From positions 186,001 to 250,000 of the forward strand of contig CAJXMO010000001.1 in the NCBI GenBank assembly GCA_913056495.1: a DNA stretch of 64,000 nt. Direction: 5' to 3'. A program made the translations under genes and the position numbers. The notes under the pieces were generated by a model that did no database searches, was not told where the DNA came from, and was given only the letters and a program-made list of their open reading frames with translations. This document shows, one piece after another, positions 7,900 to 17,391 of the stretch (position 1 is the first letter of the stretch; each line of letters opens with the position of its first letter). The stretch is from an uncultured Alteromonadaceae bacterium (GTDB taxonomy: Bacteria; Pseudomonadota; Gammaproteobacteria; Enterobacterales; Alteromonadaceae).

Positions 7900-7933
7900 T
7901 CAAATGTGATTTTAACGTTAAAATCACATTTGA
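7900..7933. repeat. Perfect 34-bp palindrome downstream of yjbQ
   Basis: The 17-base half TCAAATGTGATTTTAAC (7900-7916) is followed immediately by its exact reverse complement (7917-7933), with no loop. It may be a hairpin terminator for cheX-yjbQ, though no T-run follows, or a dyad binding site upstream of the chemoreceptor gene 117 bp away. Confidence 0.7.
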
Positions 7934-8049
7934 GGCGATACAAAAATACACACGAATAACCCTTAATGTAACTAGGGGACAATATAAAGATTCTTTTAAA
8001 CCCGGACGGATACCGGGAGCGGAATCATGGCTCAGAGGTAAATTCTATT

Positions 8050-9537
8050 ATGCAATCTATTGCCAGAAAAGTGCTTGTGGTTTTACTATGTGTAAACCTA
8101 CTTGTATTGGGACTTGTTGCTTTTGGCTCTATGTCGGTTCAAACCAGCGGCGAAAATGAACGCTATGAAAACAAAAAAGAAGCAATCGTTCAACAGCTGA
8201 AAGTCATTTTACAAGATCCGGTTTTCTCGTATGATTTTCCTCTTATCAAAAATACCATTGATGCTTACATGCCGGATCCTGTCATTGCACAGGTAAAAGT
8301 AACGGATCACAGAGATAAAGCGATGGCTGAGACCAAACTCAAGCAGGACATTGAGTTAGATGGTCAGGCGCTTTGGCACGATATCAAAGGGGATGATGGT
8401 GAACTTATTGGTAAAGTTAAAATTGCATTTTCCCGCAGCGGAGTGGAAAGCAGATTAGCCTCTCAATGGTATGAAAAGCTCATCTCCATGGTGATATCAA
8501 TGATTGCATTAAGCATTCTGCTTATCCTGTTGATCAATAAAGTCGTGGTTAAGCCCCTCACTAATGTCAGTGAAGTTCTGGCTGATATTGCGCGAGGCGG
8601 TGGTGATTTAACACAGCGCATCCCGGTGAGAACTAATGATGAAATTGGTACACTGGCTCGCAACTTTAATAACTTCATCGAAAAAATTCAGACGATAATT
8701 ACAGACGTTGCGCAGGGCGCAAATGGATTGGGCGACTTATCTTCATCGATTAGCTCTGTCTGTCACAAAACCAGCGTGAATACGCATGAGCAAAAAGAGC
8801 AGACGGAACATTCTTTAAGTTACTTAAAACAATTATCAGAGGCGACAGGTGAAATTGCACAAAATGCCGAACTGACTGCATCTAGTTCAACTGAAACTTT
8901 TGATTTAGCTGCGCAAAGCCGTACGGATGTTGAAACCAATTTATCTCATGTCCAGCAACTGGTCGACGAGTTGGAAAATAATGCAAAAGTTGCATCAGAC
9001 TTAAAAGCAGCCAGTGAAAATATCGGTGGTGTGTTGGATGTGATTAAAGGTATTGCAGAGCAAACTAACCTGCTAGCGCTTAATGCTGCGATTGAAGCAG
9101 CCCGAGCCGGCGAAACGGGTCGCGGATTTGCAGTGGTTGCCGATGAAGTTCGCTCTCTGGCAAGTAAAACGCGTCAGTCAACTGAAGAAATCGAAAGTAT
9201 AATTGCGTCTTTGCAAAGTAAAGCAGATGATTCTTATCAGGCATCCTACCGCAGTAAAGAGCTGGTCAGTGAAACCATAGAATCAACCAATAAAACAGTG
9301 GGTGCATTTGAGACTATCTCAGATAAAGTTAGAAGCATTAACGATATGATTATCCAAATTGCCAGCGCGACAGAAGAGCAATCATTGTTAACAAAAGAAG
9401 TCAGTCAAGGCATGGAACATTTGCTTGAAGGTGCAACTAAGTTAACTAATGAAACCAATGAACTGGAAAGCACAACCGGTTCAATGATCGAAGTTGAAAA
9501 GCACTTATCTGAGCAGATTAAACAGTTTAAATACTAA
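8050..9537 (+). CDS. Methyl-accepting chemotaxis protein
   Basis: This 495-residue transmembrane chemoreceptor has TM1 at about residues 7-27, a periplasmic sensor of about 115 residues, TM2 at about 145-163, a HAMP domain to about 217 and a cytoplasmic signalling domain. The hairpin tip is conserved: [20 protein letters not shown] followed by [15 protein letters not shown], the CheA/CheW-binding region. It senses a ligand and controls CheA; the periplasmic domain is of the short type with no recognised fold, so the ligand is unknown. The gene is monocistronic, with GAGG upstream of the ATG and a strong terminator 34 bp after the stop. Confidence 0.95.
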   Translation: MQSIARKVLVVLLCVNLLVLGLVAFGSMSVQTSGENERYENKKEAIVQQLKVILQDPVFSYDFPLIKNTIDAYMPDPVIAQVKVTDHRDKAMAETKLKQDIELDGQALWHDIKGDDGELIGKVKIAFSRSGVESRLASQWYEKLISMVISMIALSILLILLINKVVVKPLTNVSEVLADIARGGGDLTQRIPVRTNDEIGTLARNFNNFIEKIQTIITDVAQGANGLGDLSSSISSVCHKTSVNTHEQKEQTEHSLSYLKQLSEATGEIAQNAELTASSSTETFDLAAQSRTDVETNLSHVQQLVDELENNAKVASDLKAASENIGGVLDVIKGIAEQTNLLALNAAIEAARAGETGRGFAVVADEVRSLASKTRQSTEEIESIIASLQSKADDSYQASYRSKELVSETIESTNKTVGAFETISDKVRSINDMIIQIASATEEQSLLTKEVSQGMEHLLEGATKLTNETNELESTTGSMIEVEKHLSEQIKQFKY

Positions 9538-9570
9538 TACCTCAGATTAGATTTAAAATTTTTATAATTG

Positions 9571-9600
9571 AAAGGGCAAGCTAAACAGCTTGCCCTTTTT
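9571..9600 (+). terminator. Rho-independent terminator of the chemoreceptor gene
   Basis: AAAGGGCAAGCT (9571-9582), loop AAAC, then AGCTTGCCCTTT (9587-9598) and a T-run. A perfect 12-bp stem. Confidence 0.92.
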
Positions 9601-9728
9601 GTATTCAGATTTGTTAAAATACAAAAATATTATTGATGATGGTTATTTATTCCAATTTCTACTTGAATTATGTTGGTAGATAGCGATCATTGCAGCAATT
9701 AATCAGATTAATATATTTAGAGGAAAAT

Positions 9729-10739
9729 ATGAGTAAACCCATCGTTTTTAGTGGCGCGCAACCAAGTGGCGAGTTAAGTATAGGTAACTATATGGGGGCC
9801 TTGCGCCAATGGGTTAACATGCAGGATGAATATGACTGTTTATTCTCTTTGGTAGATTTGCATGCAATAACGGTTCGCCAGGAACCGGAAAAATTAAGAA
9901 ATGCCTGCTTAGATGGTTTGGCCTTGTATTTAGCCTGCGGTATTGATCCGGAAAAAAGCATTGTCTTTGTTCAGTCTCATGTTCCACAACATGCCCAACT
10001 GGGTTGGATCTTAAACTGTTATACCCAAATGGGTGAACTGAACCGAATGACACAATTTAAAGATAAATCTGCCAAAAACGAAAATAATATTAATGCCGGT
10101 CTGTTTACTTACCCGGCATTAATGGCGGCAGATATTTTATTATATGGCACTAATCAGGTACCAGTTGGTAACGATCAAAAGCAGCATTTAGAATTAAGCC
10201 GTGATATTGCGATTCGGTTTAATAATGCCTACGGTGAGACGTTTACTGTGCCTGAACCTTATATACCGGAAACCGGTGCTCGAATTATGAGTTTGTTAGA
10301 GCCGACCAAAAAAATGTCTAAATCAGACGATAATCCGGGTAACTTCATCGGATTATTAGAAGAGCCGAAAAAAATTACTAAAAAAGTAAAACGTGCAGTG
10401 ACAGATTCAGATGAGCAGGCTCGCATTTATTTTGACACTGAAGAAAAACCGGGCGTTTCTAACTTGTTAACTCTGTTATCTTGTGCAACAGGCAAAACCG
10501 TTGAGCAACTGGTCCCTGAATATGAAGATAAAATGTATGGTCATTTAAAAGGGGATACAGCAGAGGCCATTGTCGCTTTATTAGAGCCAATTCAAACTCG
10601 TTTTAAAGAGCTTAGACAGGAACAGTCTGAACTGGAACGTATCATGGCGCTCGGCGCTCACAAAGCTTCTGAGCGTGCTCAGGTGATTTTAGACAAGGTT
10701 TCGGACGCAATCGGATTTATCCCAAGACCAAAAATATAA
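9729..10739 (+). CDS. trpS: Tryptophan-tRNA ligase
   Basis: This 336-residue class I aminoacyl-tRNA synthetase charges tRNA-Trp. The nucleotide-binding signature is [14 protein letters not shown] (the HIGH equivalent) near residue 12, and [12 protein letters not shown] near residue 194 is the KMSKS loop. [31 protein letters not shown] is typical of TrpS. ATG 9729 is chosen because AGAGGAAA lies just upstream and [14 protein letters not shown] is the family's usual beginning; the reading frame continues 13 codons further up without support. A hairpin terminator follows at 10758-10787. Housekeeping, cytoplasmic. Confidence 0.97.
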   Translation: MSKPIVFSGAQPSGELSIGNYMGALRQWVNMQDEYDCLFSLVDLHAITVRQEPEKLRNACLDGLALYLACGIDPEKSIVFVQSHVPQHAQLGWILNCYTQMGELNRMTQFKDKSAKNENNINAGLFTYPALMAADILLYGTNQVPVGNDQKQHLELSRDIAIRFNNAYGETFTVPEPYIPETGARIMSLLEPTKKMSKSDDNPGNFIGLLEEPKKITKKVKRAVTDSDEQARIYFDTEEKPGVSNLLTLLSCATGKTVEQLVPEYEDKMYGHLKGDTAEAIVALLEPIQTRFKELRQEQSELERIMALGAHKASERAQVILDKVSDAIGFIPRPKI

Positions 10740-10757
10740 TTGCAAAATAGCTATCCT

Positions 10758-10787
10758 AAATTAAGCTCAAATGTGTGAGCTTAATTT
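10758..10787 (+). terminator. Terminator of trpS
   Basis: AAATTAAGCTCA (10758-10769), loop AATGTG, TGAGCTTAATTT (10776-10787). The perfect 12-bp stem includes a GTG at 10775 that could be mistaken for the next gene's start. Its placement supports the later TTG start at 10802. Confidence 0.8.
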
Positions 10788-10801
10788 TCAGGAGTATTCA
10801 G

Positions 10802-12115
10802 TTGCTTAAAAAAATACCCGGAGCCAGATATCTGGCTCTTGTTCTTATTTTGACAAGTACATGTTTGTTAACTCCTGTATTACAGGCCGAAAACTTAAGA
10901 TTTAATGGTTTTTTAACGCTCGCTGGTTACCATGGTTCAAGCAATCAGCTAGGTTATAGAACATCGCTTTCCAGTGAGCATTTTAGTAAACGAAGCCAGT
11001 GGGTCTTTAATGACCTTAGTTTAGTTGGTGGGCAAGTTAACTATCAGTTTAATGCAAACTGGCAAGTTGTGGCTCAGGCTGTATTGAAAGATGAATTGGT
11101 CAGGAGTGAACTCGACAGAGTTAAAATTGCAACGCTCAATTATCGACCCAACTCAAGTGCTTTATTGAGAGTGGGTCGCTTTTATCCCAGCAACTACCTG
11201 GTTAGTGAAAGCCGTTTTATTGGCTATGCTCATAATGAAGTCGTCCCGACTCAGGATTTTTATGCTCAGTTAGCTTTTCCGTACATTGATGGCATTGATT
11301 TTACACTGACGCAAAGATTGAATACCGGTTTGTTGAGTCTAAATGCCTATTACGGTCAAACTAAGGTTAATTTTGACGTAGATAACTTAGGTGAGTTAAG
11401 TGAAAAACTTAAAAACCTGGTCGGTGTTAATTTTAACTATGAAGTCAATAACTGGCTTCTCAGGCTCAGTTATTCTCAGGTCGAACAATTTAATGAATGG
11501 GTTATTTTTCAACAGGTTGAAGATTTTTTTAATATATTTTCCTATCCTCAATCTTTCCCGGTTGATAACAATTTTACGCCTTGGATTGAAGGGCTTGAAG
11601 TCCTCGAACAAAACCAAAAAAAAGGCGATGTCTTTAAATATTTTTCTTTTGCAGCCGAATACAATCATGAGCAACTCAGAGTTAGAACCGAACTTGCGCA
11701 TTTAGAGTCCGGGAACTATTTGCTACCAGATACCAATACAGCTTATATTAATCTTGCTTACCACAGCGGGCGTGTAACGCCATTTATTACCTTGTCGATG
11801 ATTAACTCAGAGCAAGGCGTTGAACTAAAAACAATGCCAGAAGATGCATTCTTAGATGCTGTAGACCAAGTTTACGAACTCGATAGCCGGGCTATTTTAC
11901 AATTGGTCAATAGCTTTATTAATCCGGCATATAAACAAAAATCTGTTTCATTAGGAATGCGTTGGGATTTTGCTGATTATCAGGCATTCAAGTTTCAGTT
12001 TGAAAAAAAGTGGGTTGATAAGAATGGTGCCGGACTTTGGGACAGGGATATTGCAGTTGATTCTGTAGCAGAGCAAGTTGAAGTCTTCTTGATAAGCTAC
12101 GATTGGATGTTTTAG
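10802..12115 (+). CDS. Predicted outer-membrane beta-barrel (porin-like) protein
   Basis: About 437 residues beginning with a signal peptide (LLKKIPGARYLALVLILTSTCLLTPVLQA, cleavage near QAEN). Short alternating beta segments and aromatic girdles follow, such as FNGFLTLAGYHG, INYQF-like strands, LLRVGRFYPSNYLVSESRFIGYAHNEV and a C-terminal VFLISYDWMF ending in phenylalanine as outer-membrane barrels do. The start is a TTG at 10802 preceded by AGGAG (10790-10794). The pattern of an early RVGR..P.N....S matches barrels encoded beside small phosphate-binding-like proteins and GGDEF proteins in Alteromonadales. The substrate is unknown. The next gene begins one base after its stop, so they form one transcript. 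Confidence 0.75.
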   Translation: MLKKIPGARYLALVLILTSTCLLTPVLQAENLRFNGFLTLAGYHGSSNQLGYRTSLSSEHFSKRSQWVFNDLSLVGGQVNYQFNANWQVVAQAVLKDELVRSELDRVKIATLNYRPNSSALLRVGRFYPSNYLVSESRFIGYAHNEVVPTQDFYAQLAFPYIDGIDFTLTQRLNTGLLSLNAYYGQTKVNFDVDNLGELSEKLKNLVGVNFNYEVNNWLLRLSYSQVEQFNEWVIFQQVEDFFNIFSYPQSFPVDNNFTPWIEGLEVLEQNQKKGDVFKYFSFAAEYNHEQLRVRTELAHLESGNYLLPDTNTAYINLAYHSGRVTPFITLSMINSEQGVELKTMPEDAFLDAVDQVYELDSRAILQLVNSFINPAYKQKSVSLGMRWDFADYQAFKFQFEKKWVDKNGAGLWDRDIAVDSVAEQVEVFLISYDWMF

Positions 12116-12116
12116 A

Positions 12117-12566
12117 GTGAGTTACATTAAAGTAGTACGCAGCTTTATTTTTTTATTAGCTCTAACCAGTATGAGTGGACTAGGCTATACGAAAGAAATT
12201 TTGGTTATTGTGCATCCGGATAATCCAGTTGCTTCGTTAACCAATCGCAACGTTTTAGATATATACACGGGCAAACTGGTCGCGTTTCCTAATGGGAAAA
12301 CGGCTTTACCGGTAGATTTAGCGGATGAAGAAAATGTCAAAGCGAGTTTTTACCAGAGCCTGACAGGTAAAACGCTCGCTCAGATGAGCAGTTACTGGGC
12401 AAAGCTTTTGTTTACGGGTCGTTACAGCCCACCGTTACAATTAGACACTCCCAGCCATGTAATTGAATACGTCAGTGAAAACCAATTTGCTATCGCTTAT
12501 ATAGATGCCAGTTGGTTGACCGAAAAAGTCAAAGTGGTTTACCGGCTAAAAGCTAATGAATCATAA
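12117..12566 (+). CDS. Small periplasmic phosphate-binding-like (PstS-type fold) protein
   Basis: This 149-residue exported protein has a signal peptide (FIFLLALTSMSGLGYTKE) and then a single lobe of the periplasmic-binding fold. ILVIVHPDNPVASLTNRNVLDIYTGK is the typical start of the PBP-like domain family, and NQFAIAYIDASWL the end. At half the size of PstS it cannot form the usual two-lobe site, so it is better read as a sensor or partner protein. GTG 12117 starts just after the barrel gene's stop. The barrel, this protein and the convergent diguanylate cyclase recur together in related bacteria, suggesting a signalling unit; this is inferred from context. Confidence 0.75.
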   Translation: MSYIKVVRSFIFLLALTSMSGLGYTKEILVIVHPDNPVASLTNRNVLDIYTGKLVAFPNGKTALPVDLADEENVKASFYQSLTGKTLAQMSSYWAKLLFTGRYSPPLQLDTPSHVIEYVSENQFAIAYIDASWLTEKVKVVYRLKANES

Positions 12567-12589
12567 CCTTGCGCTACATTTGTATTATT

Positions 12590-14176
12590 TTAAGCGGGTC
12601 GACTTTGTTGAAAAACAGAATAGGTGTTTTTACCTGACTTTTTAACCTGATACATAGCCTGATCGGCTTGTTCAAACAAGTCGTCAAAATTAGCGGCGGA
12701 TTGTGGATACATAGCGATACCTATGCTGGCACCTAATTCAGCTCGGTTATTGTCATCTAATGTAATGGGTTTAGAGACTATTTCGATCACTTTACTGGCG
12801 ATAGTTTCTGCATCTGCTTGAGTGGAATAATTTAATGCGATAACAAACTCATCACCGCCCCAGCGCGCCAGTATATCTGAACGCCTAACTAATATAGATA
12901 AGCGCCTTGCTATTTTTGTTAATACCAAATCTCCGGCATCATGGCCATAAGTATCATTGACCGCTTTAAAGCCATCTAGGTCAATGACAAGCAAAGCAAG
13001 TTGAATTTCAGCATCCGGGTTTTGCAACATATGGTGCAATAATCTGCGTGTTGCACGGCGATTCTTCAAATTCGTTAATAAATCATGATCTGCCTCAAAC
13101 TCTGATTGCAATAACTGTTGCCGCCGAGTGGTGACATCATTAATAAAAATAAAAATATTCAGCTCGCCAAACATATTTTCGGCTTTGCTGAAGGTCAACT
13201 CAAACCACTGACTATTGCCAGAGTCTTGACCTGCAATATGCTTGGATTCAACCTCAATTGTAACGGGTTGCCTCTCTTTTTGGTTTGACAAAATTTGTTC
13301 AATAATCGAATCTGAATTTTCGAAAATATCACTTAACCACTGAGCAGCATTTTGGACCAGTGGGTTAACTGAGTACTTTTCAGTTAGGGCTTCAAATACT
13401 GGATTATAGGAAATCAGTTTCAGGTTTTTGTCTGTAACCAATAATGCGTTCTTTGATAAGTTGCAGATCATTTGAAAGTTTTCAGACAGCTTTTGAGTTT
13501 GCCTGGTTAGCGCTCTTTCTTTATTAAGCCTTTCGTCCAGCTTATTTAATAATTGATTGATTTTAAACCCTATCTTGCCAATCTCATCTACTCTATTGGT
13601 ATGGGGGTAACGCTCACTTTGGGTGTTGTTTAGTTTGACCGAATCCAGCCAGGCAGCCAGCTTTTCAATGGGGTGAGATACTAGAAAGTAAGTGGTTACT
13701 AAGGTCACCAAAATACTGATAATAGCCACTAAAGCAATGCCTTGTATTTTGTTATTCGCCAGTGCATTGGCAATTTGTTGAGCTTGTTCAAGGTTCTTAA
13801 AAATTTTAATCTGGCCGATAACTTCTGTCTGGTTAAACGGAGAATAGAGGGTTTCAATATAAACCTCGTCTTCAGAAGATATATTTTTACAATTTATATC
13901 TGAGCTGACGGACATTTTATTTGTAATCAGCTCTGCACATATAATTTGCCGGTTTTTAAGTAAGCCAGAGATGACATCGGAGGCGAGAGATTCATTGTCC
14001 AGATAAGCGGCAATTGAGGCTGTTTCATAAACCGTTGCACTCAATGATGCAATGATGCGGTCATTTTCCTTAAGAGTGCTTTTAAGCATATTTTTATGAG
14101 AGGTGTAAGCTAAAACACAAGTTGCAATCGAGGCAATTATTCCAACACAAATCGTAAGCTTTACATTGATTCTCAT
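12590..14176 (-). CDS. Membrane diguanylate cyclase (HAMP-PAS-GGDEF)
   Basis: This 528-residue protein makes cyclic di-GMP. TM1 is at about residues 7-25, followed by a periplasmic sensor region with two cysteines and TM2 at about 147-167. A HAMP-like linker, a PAS-like region around ALLVTDKNLKLISYNPVFEAL and a C-terminal GGDEF domain follow. The active site is intact (RWGGDEFVIAL) and an upstream RRSD gives the inhibitory I-site at the correct spacing. No EAL domain is present, so it should synthesise but not degrade c-di-GMP. It converges on the PBP-like gene with 23 bp between them. Its sensor domain could read the state of that periplasmic protein; this is an inference from conserved neighbourhood. 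Confidence 0.92.
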   Translation of the reverse strand: MRINVKLTICVGIIASIATCVLAYTSHKNMLKSTLKENDRIIASLSATVYETASIAAYLDNESLASDVISGLLKNRQIICAELITNKMSVSSDINCKNISSEDEVYIETLYSPFNQTEVIGQIKIFKNLEQAQQIANALANNKIQGIALVAIISILVTLVTTYFLVSHPIEKLAAWLDSVKLNNTQSERYPHTNRVDEIGKIGFKINQLLNKLDERLNKERALTRQTQKLSENFQMICNLSKNALLVTDKNLKLISYNPVFEALTEKYSVNPLVQNAAQWLSDIFENSDSIIEQILSNQKERQPVTIEVESKHIAGQDSGNSQWFELTFSKAENMFGELNIFIFINDVTTRRQQLLQSEFEADHDLLTNLKNRRATRRLLHHMLQNPDAEIQLALLVIDLDGFKAVNDTYGHDAGDLVLTKIARRLSILVRRSDILARWGGDEFVIALNYSTQADAETIASKVIEIVSKPITLDDNNRAELGASIGIAMYPQSAANFDDLFEQADQAMYQVKKSGKNTYSVFQQSRPA

Positions 14177-14408
14177 AGGTTTGATGCAACTTTATTATGT
14201 TAAACAAGTCAGTTTAATTAAACCGGGTAAGTTGTTAATGTCTTTTTTAGCTTTATTGCTAAAAAGTATAGCACTAGAATAACAATTAGCGTATCAATCA
14301 AATGTGCTTTAATCCTCATTATCGAGTTGCTAAGATGGATACAAAACCTTATAAAAATAAATGCATTAGCCGTTCACTTTAGTTCGCTAATATGGAGAGA
14401 AACATAAT

Positions 14409-16256
14409 ATGAAACTGGCTCACCTTTTAATTTTGACTCTCAGTTTAGGCAGTGCCTGTATGAATGCTCAAGCTGAGCAAAGTCCAGCTGATTCCAAACA
14501 GACTCAGGTTGAGGTTATTAAAGCCTCGTCTATTGCATTAAGGGGCGAACCTAATTATCCAGCTGATTTTAAGCACTGGGATTATGTAAACCCAGATGCA
14601 CCAAAAGGCGGGCAGATAACTTACGGCGTCAGAGGCACCTTTGATAACTTTAACCGCTACGCTCAGCGTGGATCCGCCCCGGCAATGATTGAAGATATTT
14701 TATATGACAGCTTGATGGCTTCCAATTTAGATGAAATATCGGTTTATTACCCGCTGATTGCAAAACAAATTGAATATCCAGCAGATTATTCATGGGCTAT
14801 TTTTCATATCGACGAAAATGCTAAGTTTTCAGATGGCCAGGCGATTACAGCCCAAGACGTTGCTTTTAGTTTTAACCTGTTTTTTGAGCAGGGCGTACCT
14901 CAATTTAAAAAGTATTTTGCCGGGGTCTCGGTTGAGGTGTTAGCGGACAATAAAGTGAAATTTACACTAGCACGTGCCGATAAAGCTTTGATGCTTAGTT
15001 TGTGTGATTTAACGGTTTTACCTGAACATTTTTATAAAGATAAAAAGTTCTCTGAACCGTTTGCAAAACCCCCATTAGGTGCGGGGCCATACACGATCAA
15101 AGAATATGAAATGGGTCAGCATATCATTTATCAAAGAGATCCGGATTATTGGGCCGTAAACCACCCTAGCAAAGTTGGCCGAAATAACTTTGATGAAATT
15201 CGTATTGACTATTATCTGGACGAAACTGTACTCGTTGAAGCCTTTAAAAAAGGGGAATACGATTTTAGATTGGAGAATATTGCGAAAAATTGGGCAACTC
15301 AGTATACAGGTGAAAACTTTGATAAGGGTTACATCTTAAAAGAAGAAATAGCGCATGAAACGCCTACCGGTAACAGTGCTTTTGTCTTTAATGTGCAAAA
15401 GCCCCAGTTTAAAGACAGACGAGTTCGTCAGGCGCTTAACTTATTATTCGATTTTGAGTGGACCAATAAAAACTTCTTTTATGGGGATTATCAGAGAAAT
15501 TACAGTTATTTTATGAACTCTCAGTTTGCCTCCTCTGGGTTGCCTGAAGGACGAGAGCTGGAAATATTAAATCAATTTAAAGACAAATTACCAAAAGAAG
15601 TGTTTACTCAGGAGTTTAAACTCAATAAAACGGATGGCAGCGGTAATATTCGTCGTGAGATGAGAAGCGCGCTCAAGTTATTTAAGCAAGCTGGATATAA
15701 GCTCGTGGATAACAAGCTGGTGGATAGCAGCGGTAAGCAACTTGAATTTGAATTGTTAATATACAGACCTTCTGAAGAACGCTTCTCAATCCCGTTTCAA
15801 AAGAATATTGAGCGGGTCGGTGTTAAAATGAATATCAAATTGGTGACAGACGCTTCTCAATATATTAACCGTGTCAGGGAAAGAGAATTCGATATGATAA
15901 GTCGCGCCTTTTCCGGTTTTCCAAGTGAAACTTTAAAAATTCAGTGGCACACGGAATACCTGAATTCATCATACAATTGGGTAGGGCCAAATGACTCTGT
16001 GGTCGACTATCTAGTTGAAAAAATTGCCGCTAATCAAGAGAATGAAGCTGAGCTTAAAGCTTATGCGAAAGCTTTTGACCGAGTATTATTATGGCAATAC
16101 TATTCGATTCCTCAGTGGCATTTATCTAAATACAGAGTGGCTTACTGGAATAAGTTTTCACGACCTAAAACCATTCCAAAATATGATTTAGGAGAAGACA
16201 CTTGGTGGTATGATGCGAAAAAAGCAGAAAAACTGCCCACTGAGCACAGACATTAA
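14409..16256 (+). CDS. yejA: Peptide ABC transporter substrate-binding protein, YejA type
   Basis: This 615-residue periplasmic solute-binding protein of family 5 has a signal peptide ending near MNAQAEQ. Typical motifs are HWDYVNPDAPKGGQITYG, then FDNFNRYAQRG, AKFSDGQAITAQDVAFSF and KPPLGAGPYTIKEYE. The closest pattern is YejA, the binder for oligopeptides and microcin C-type peptides. A GGAGAG ribosome site precedes the ATG. It opens the four-gene yejABEF unit: the permease yejB begins 32 bp downstream. The 232-bp divergent region with the diguanylate cyclase contains its promoter, which I did not pin down. Confidence 0.94.
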   Translation: MKLAHLLILTLSLGSACMNAQAEQSPADSKQTQVEVIKASSIALRGEPNYPADFKHWDYVNPDAPKGGQITYGVRGTFDNFNRYAQRGSAPAMIEDILYDSLMASNLDEISVYYPLIAKQIEYPADYSWAIFHIDENAKFSDGQAITAQDVAFSFNLFFEQGVPQFKKYFAGVSVEVLADNKVKFTLARADKALMLSLCDLTVLPEHFYKDKKFSEPFAKPPLGAGPYTIKEYEMGQHIIYQRDPDYWAVNHPSKVGRNNFDEIRIDYYLDETVLVEAFKKGEYDFRLENIAKNWATQYTGENFDKGYILKEEIAHETPTGNSAFVFNVQKPQFKDRRVRQALNLLFDFEWTNKNFFYGDYQRNYSYFMNSQFASSGLPEGRELEILNQFKDKLPKEVFTQEFKLNKTDGSGNIRREMRSALKLFKQAGYKLVDNKLVDSSGKQLEFELLIYRPSEERFSIPFQKNIERVGVKMNIKLVTDASQYINRVREREFDMISRAFSGFPSETLKIQWHTEYLNSSYNWVGPNDSVVDYLVEKIAANQENEAELKAYAKAFDRVLLWQYYSIPQWHLSKYRVAYWNKFSRPKTIPKYDLGEDTWWYDAKKAEKLPTEHRH

Positions 16257-16288
16257 TCTTAATCATTAAGCAGGACAATAATTATTAA

Positions 16289-17386
16289 ATGATCGCTTAT
16301 ATAATCCGGCGCTTATTGCTGGTGATTCCTACCTTTTTTGCAATTATTGCGATTAACTTCTTTATTATACAACTGGCTCCAGGCGGGCCGGTTGACCAGT
16401 ATATTGCCGCACAAGCCGGTTTAGGCGGCGCTAATGTTATGCAGGAGCGTTTAGCTTCCAGTGGCTCTGAAGTGGATCAGCCCAGAGACATAGCAGCAAA
16501 AGAAGCCTCCGGTTATCGTGGTGCAGGTGGATTAACCAAAGAAGAAATTGCCGAAATTGAAAAACGCTTTGGCTTTGACAAGCCAGTCACAGAGCGGTTT
16601 TGGGAAATGCTGAAAAATTACATGCAGTTTGATTTTGGTGACAGCCTGTTTCGAGGTAAAAGTGTGGTCGACTTAATTATAGAGCGCTTACCTGTATCTA
16701 TCTCGCTTGGGCTTTGGTCATTATTGATAGTGTATGCGATTTCAGTGCCGCTTGGGATTCGCAAAGCGATTAAAAACGGTAGTCAGTTTGATACCTGGAC
16801 AACCACTGTCATATTAGCTGCCAGCGCAATTCCTGCATTTTTATTTGCGGTTTTACTGGTGGTTTTATTTGCCGGTGGTTCCTTTTTTGACTGGTTTCCG
16901 CTGCGTGGACTCACGTCAAATAATTGGGAAGCGCTTTCGTTATGGGGCAAAATCGCTGATTATTTCTGGCATATGACGTTGCCGATTATTGCTATGGTGG
17001 TAGGTTCTTTTGCGGGCTTGACCATGCTAACCAAAAATTTGTTTTTAGATGAAGTTAATCGACAATATGTCATGACAGCTCGGGCTAAAGGTTTAACTGA
17101 AAACGCTATTTTATATAAACATGTTTTCAGAAACGCTATGTTACTGATAGTGTCTGGTTTGCCTGCTGCCATTATTGGTATCTTTTTTGGCGGCTCGTTA
17201 ATTATTGAAATTATTTTTTCATTGGATGGGTTAGGCTTGTTGTTTTATGAAACGACCGTTCAGCGCGATTATCCGGTGATATTCGCAACCCTGTATGTAC
17301 TGACGTTAGTTGGCTTAATTCTCAATATCGTCAGCGATGTCATGTATATGATTATTGATCCGCGTATTGATTTTGAGTCGAGGTAA
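16289..17386 (+). CDS. yejB: Peptide ABC transporter permease, YejB type
   Basis: This 365-residue inner-membrane permease has TM1 in the first 30 residues ([35 protein letters not shown]), then a long periplasmic insertion, [19 protein letters not shown], and five further membrane segments. The EAA-type loop that contacts the ATPase is [23 protein letters not shown]. The insertion and the closing DPRIDFESR are characteristic of YejB. It pairs with YejE as a heterodimeric channel. An AGGACA ribosome site is upstream, and yejE starts 5 bp after the stop. Confidence 0.95.
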   Translation: MIAYIIRRLLLVIPTFFAIIAINFFIIQLAPGGPVDQYIAAQAGLGGANVMQERLASSGSEVDQPRDIAAKEASGYRGAGGLTKEEIAEIEKRFGFDKPVTERFWEMLKNYMQFDFGDSLFRGKSVVDLIIERLPVSISLGLWSLLIVYAISVPLGIRKAIKNGSQFDTWTTTVILAASAIPAFLFAVLLVVLFAGGSFFDWFPLRGLTSNNWEALSLWGKIADYFWHMTLPIIAMVVGSFAGLTMLTKNLFLDEVNRQYVMTARAKGLTENAILYKHVFRNAMLLIVSGLPAAIIGIFFGGSLIIEIIFSLDGLGLLFYETTVQRDYPVIFATLYVLTLVGLILNIVSDVMYMIIDPRIDFESR

Positions 17387-17391
17387 TACAG

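Noticed and set aside
9690..9728. Upstream extension of trpS with an earlier start
   Set aside because: No ribosome site for it; AGAGGAAA directly precedes ATG 9729 and the family begins there.
10775..10801. GTG 10775 as start of the barrel gene
   Set aside because: It lies in the loop of the trpS terminator, while TTG 10802 has AGGAG in front and leaves a clean signal peptide.
11396..11705. Open frames of about 100 codons on both strands inside the barrel gene
   Set aside because: They overlap a gene with a clear signal peptide and barrel pattern; low-complexity shadows of AT-rich codons.
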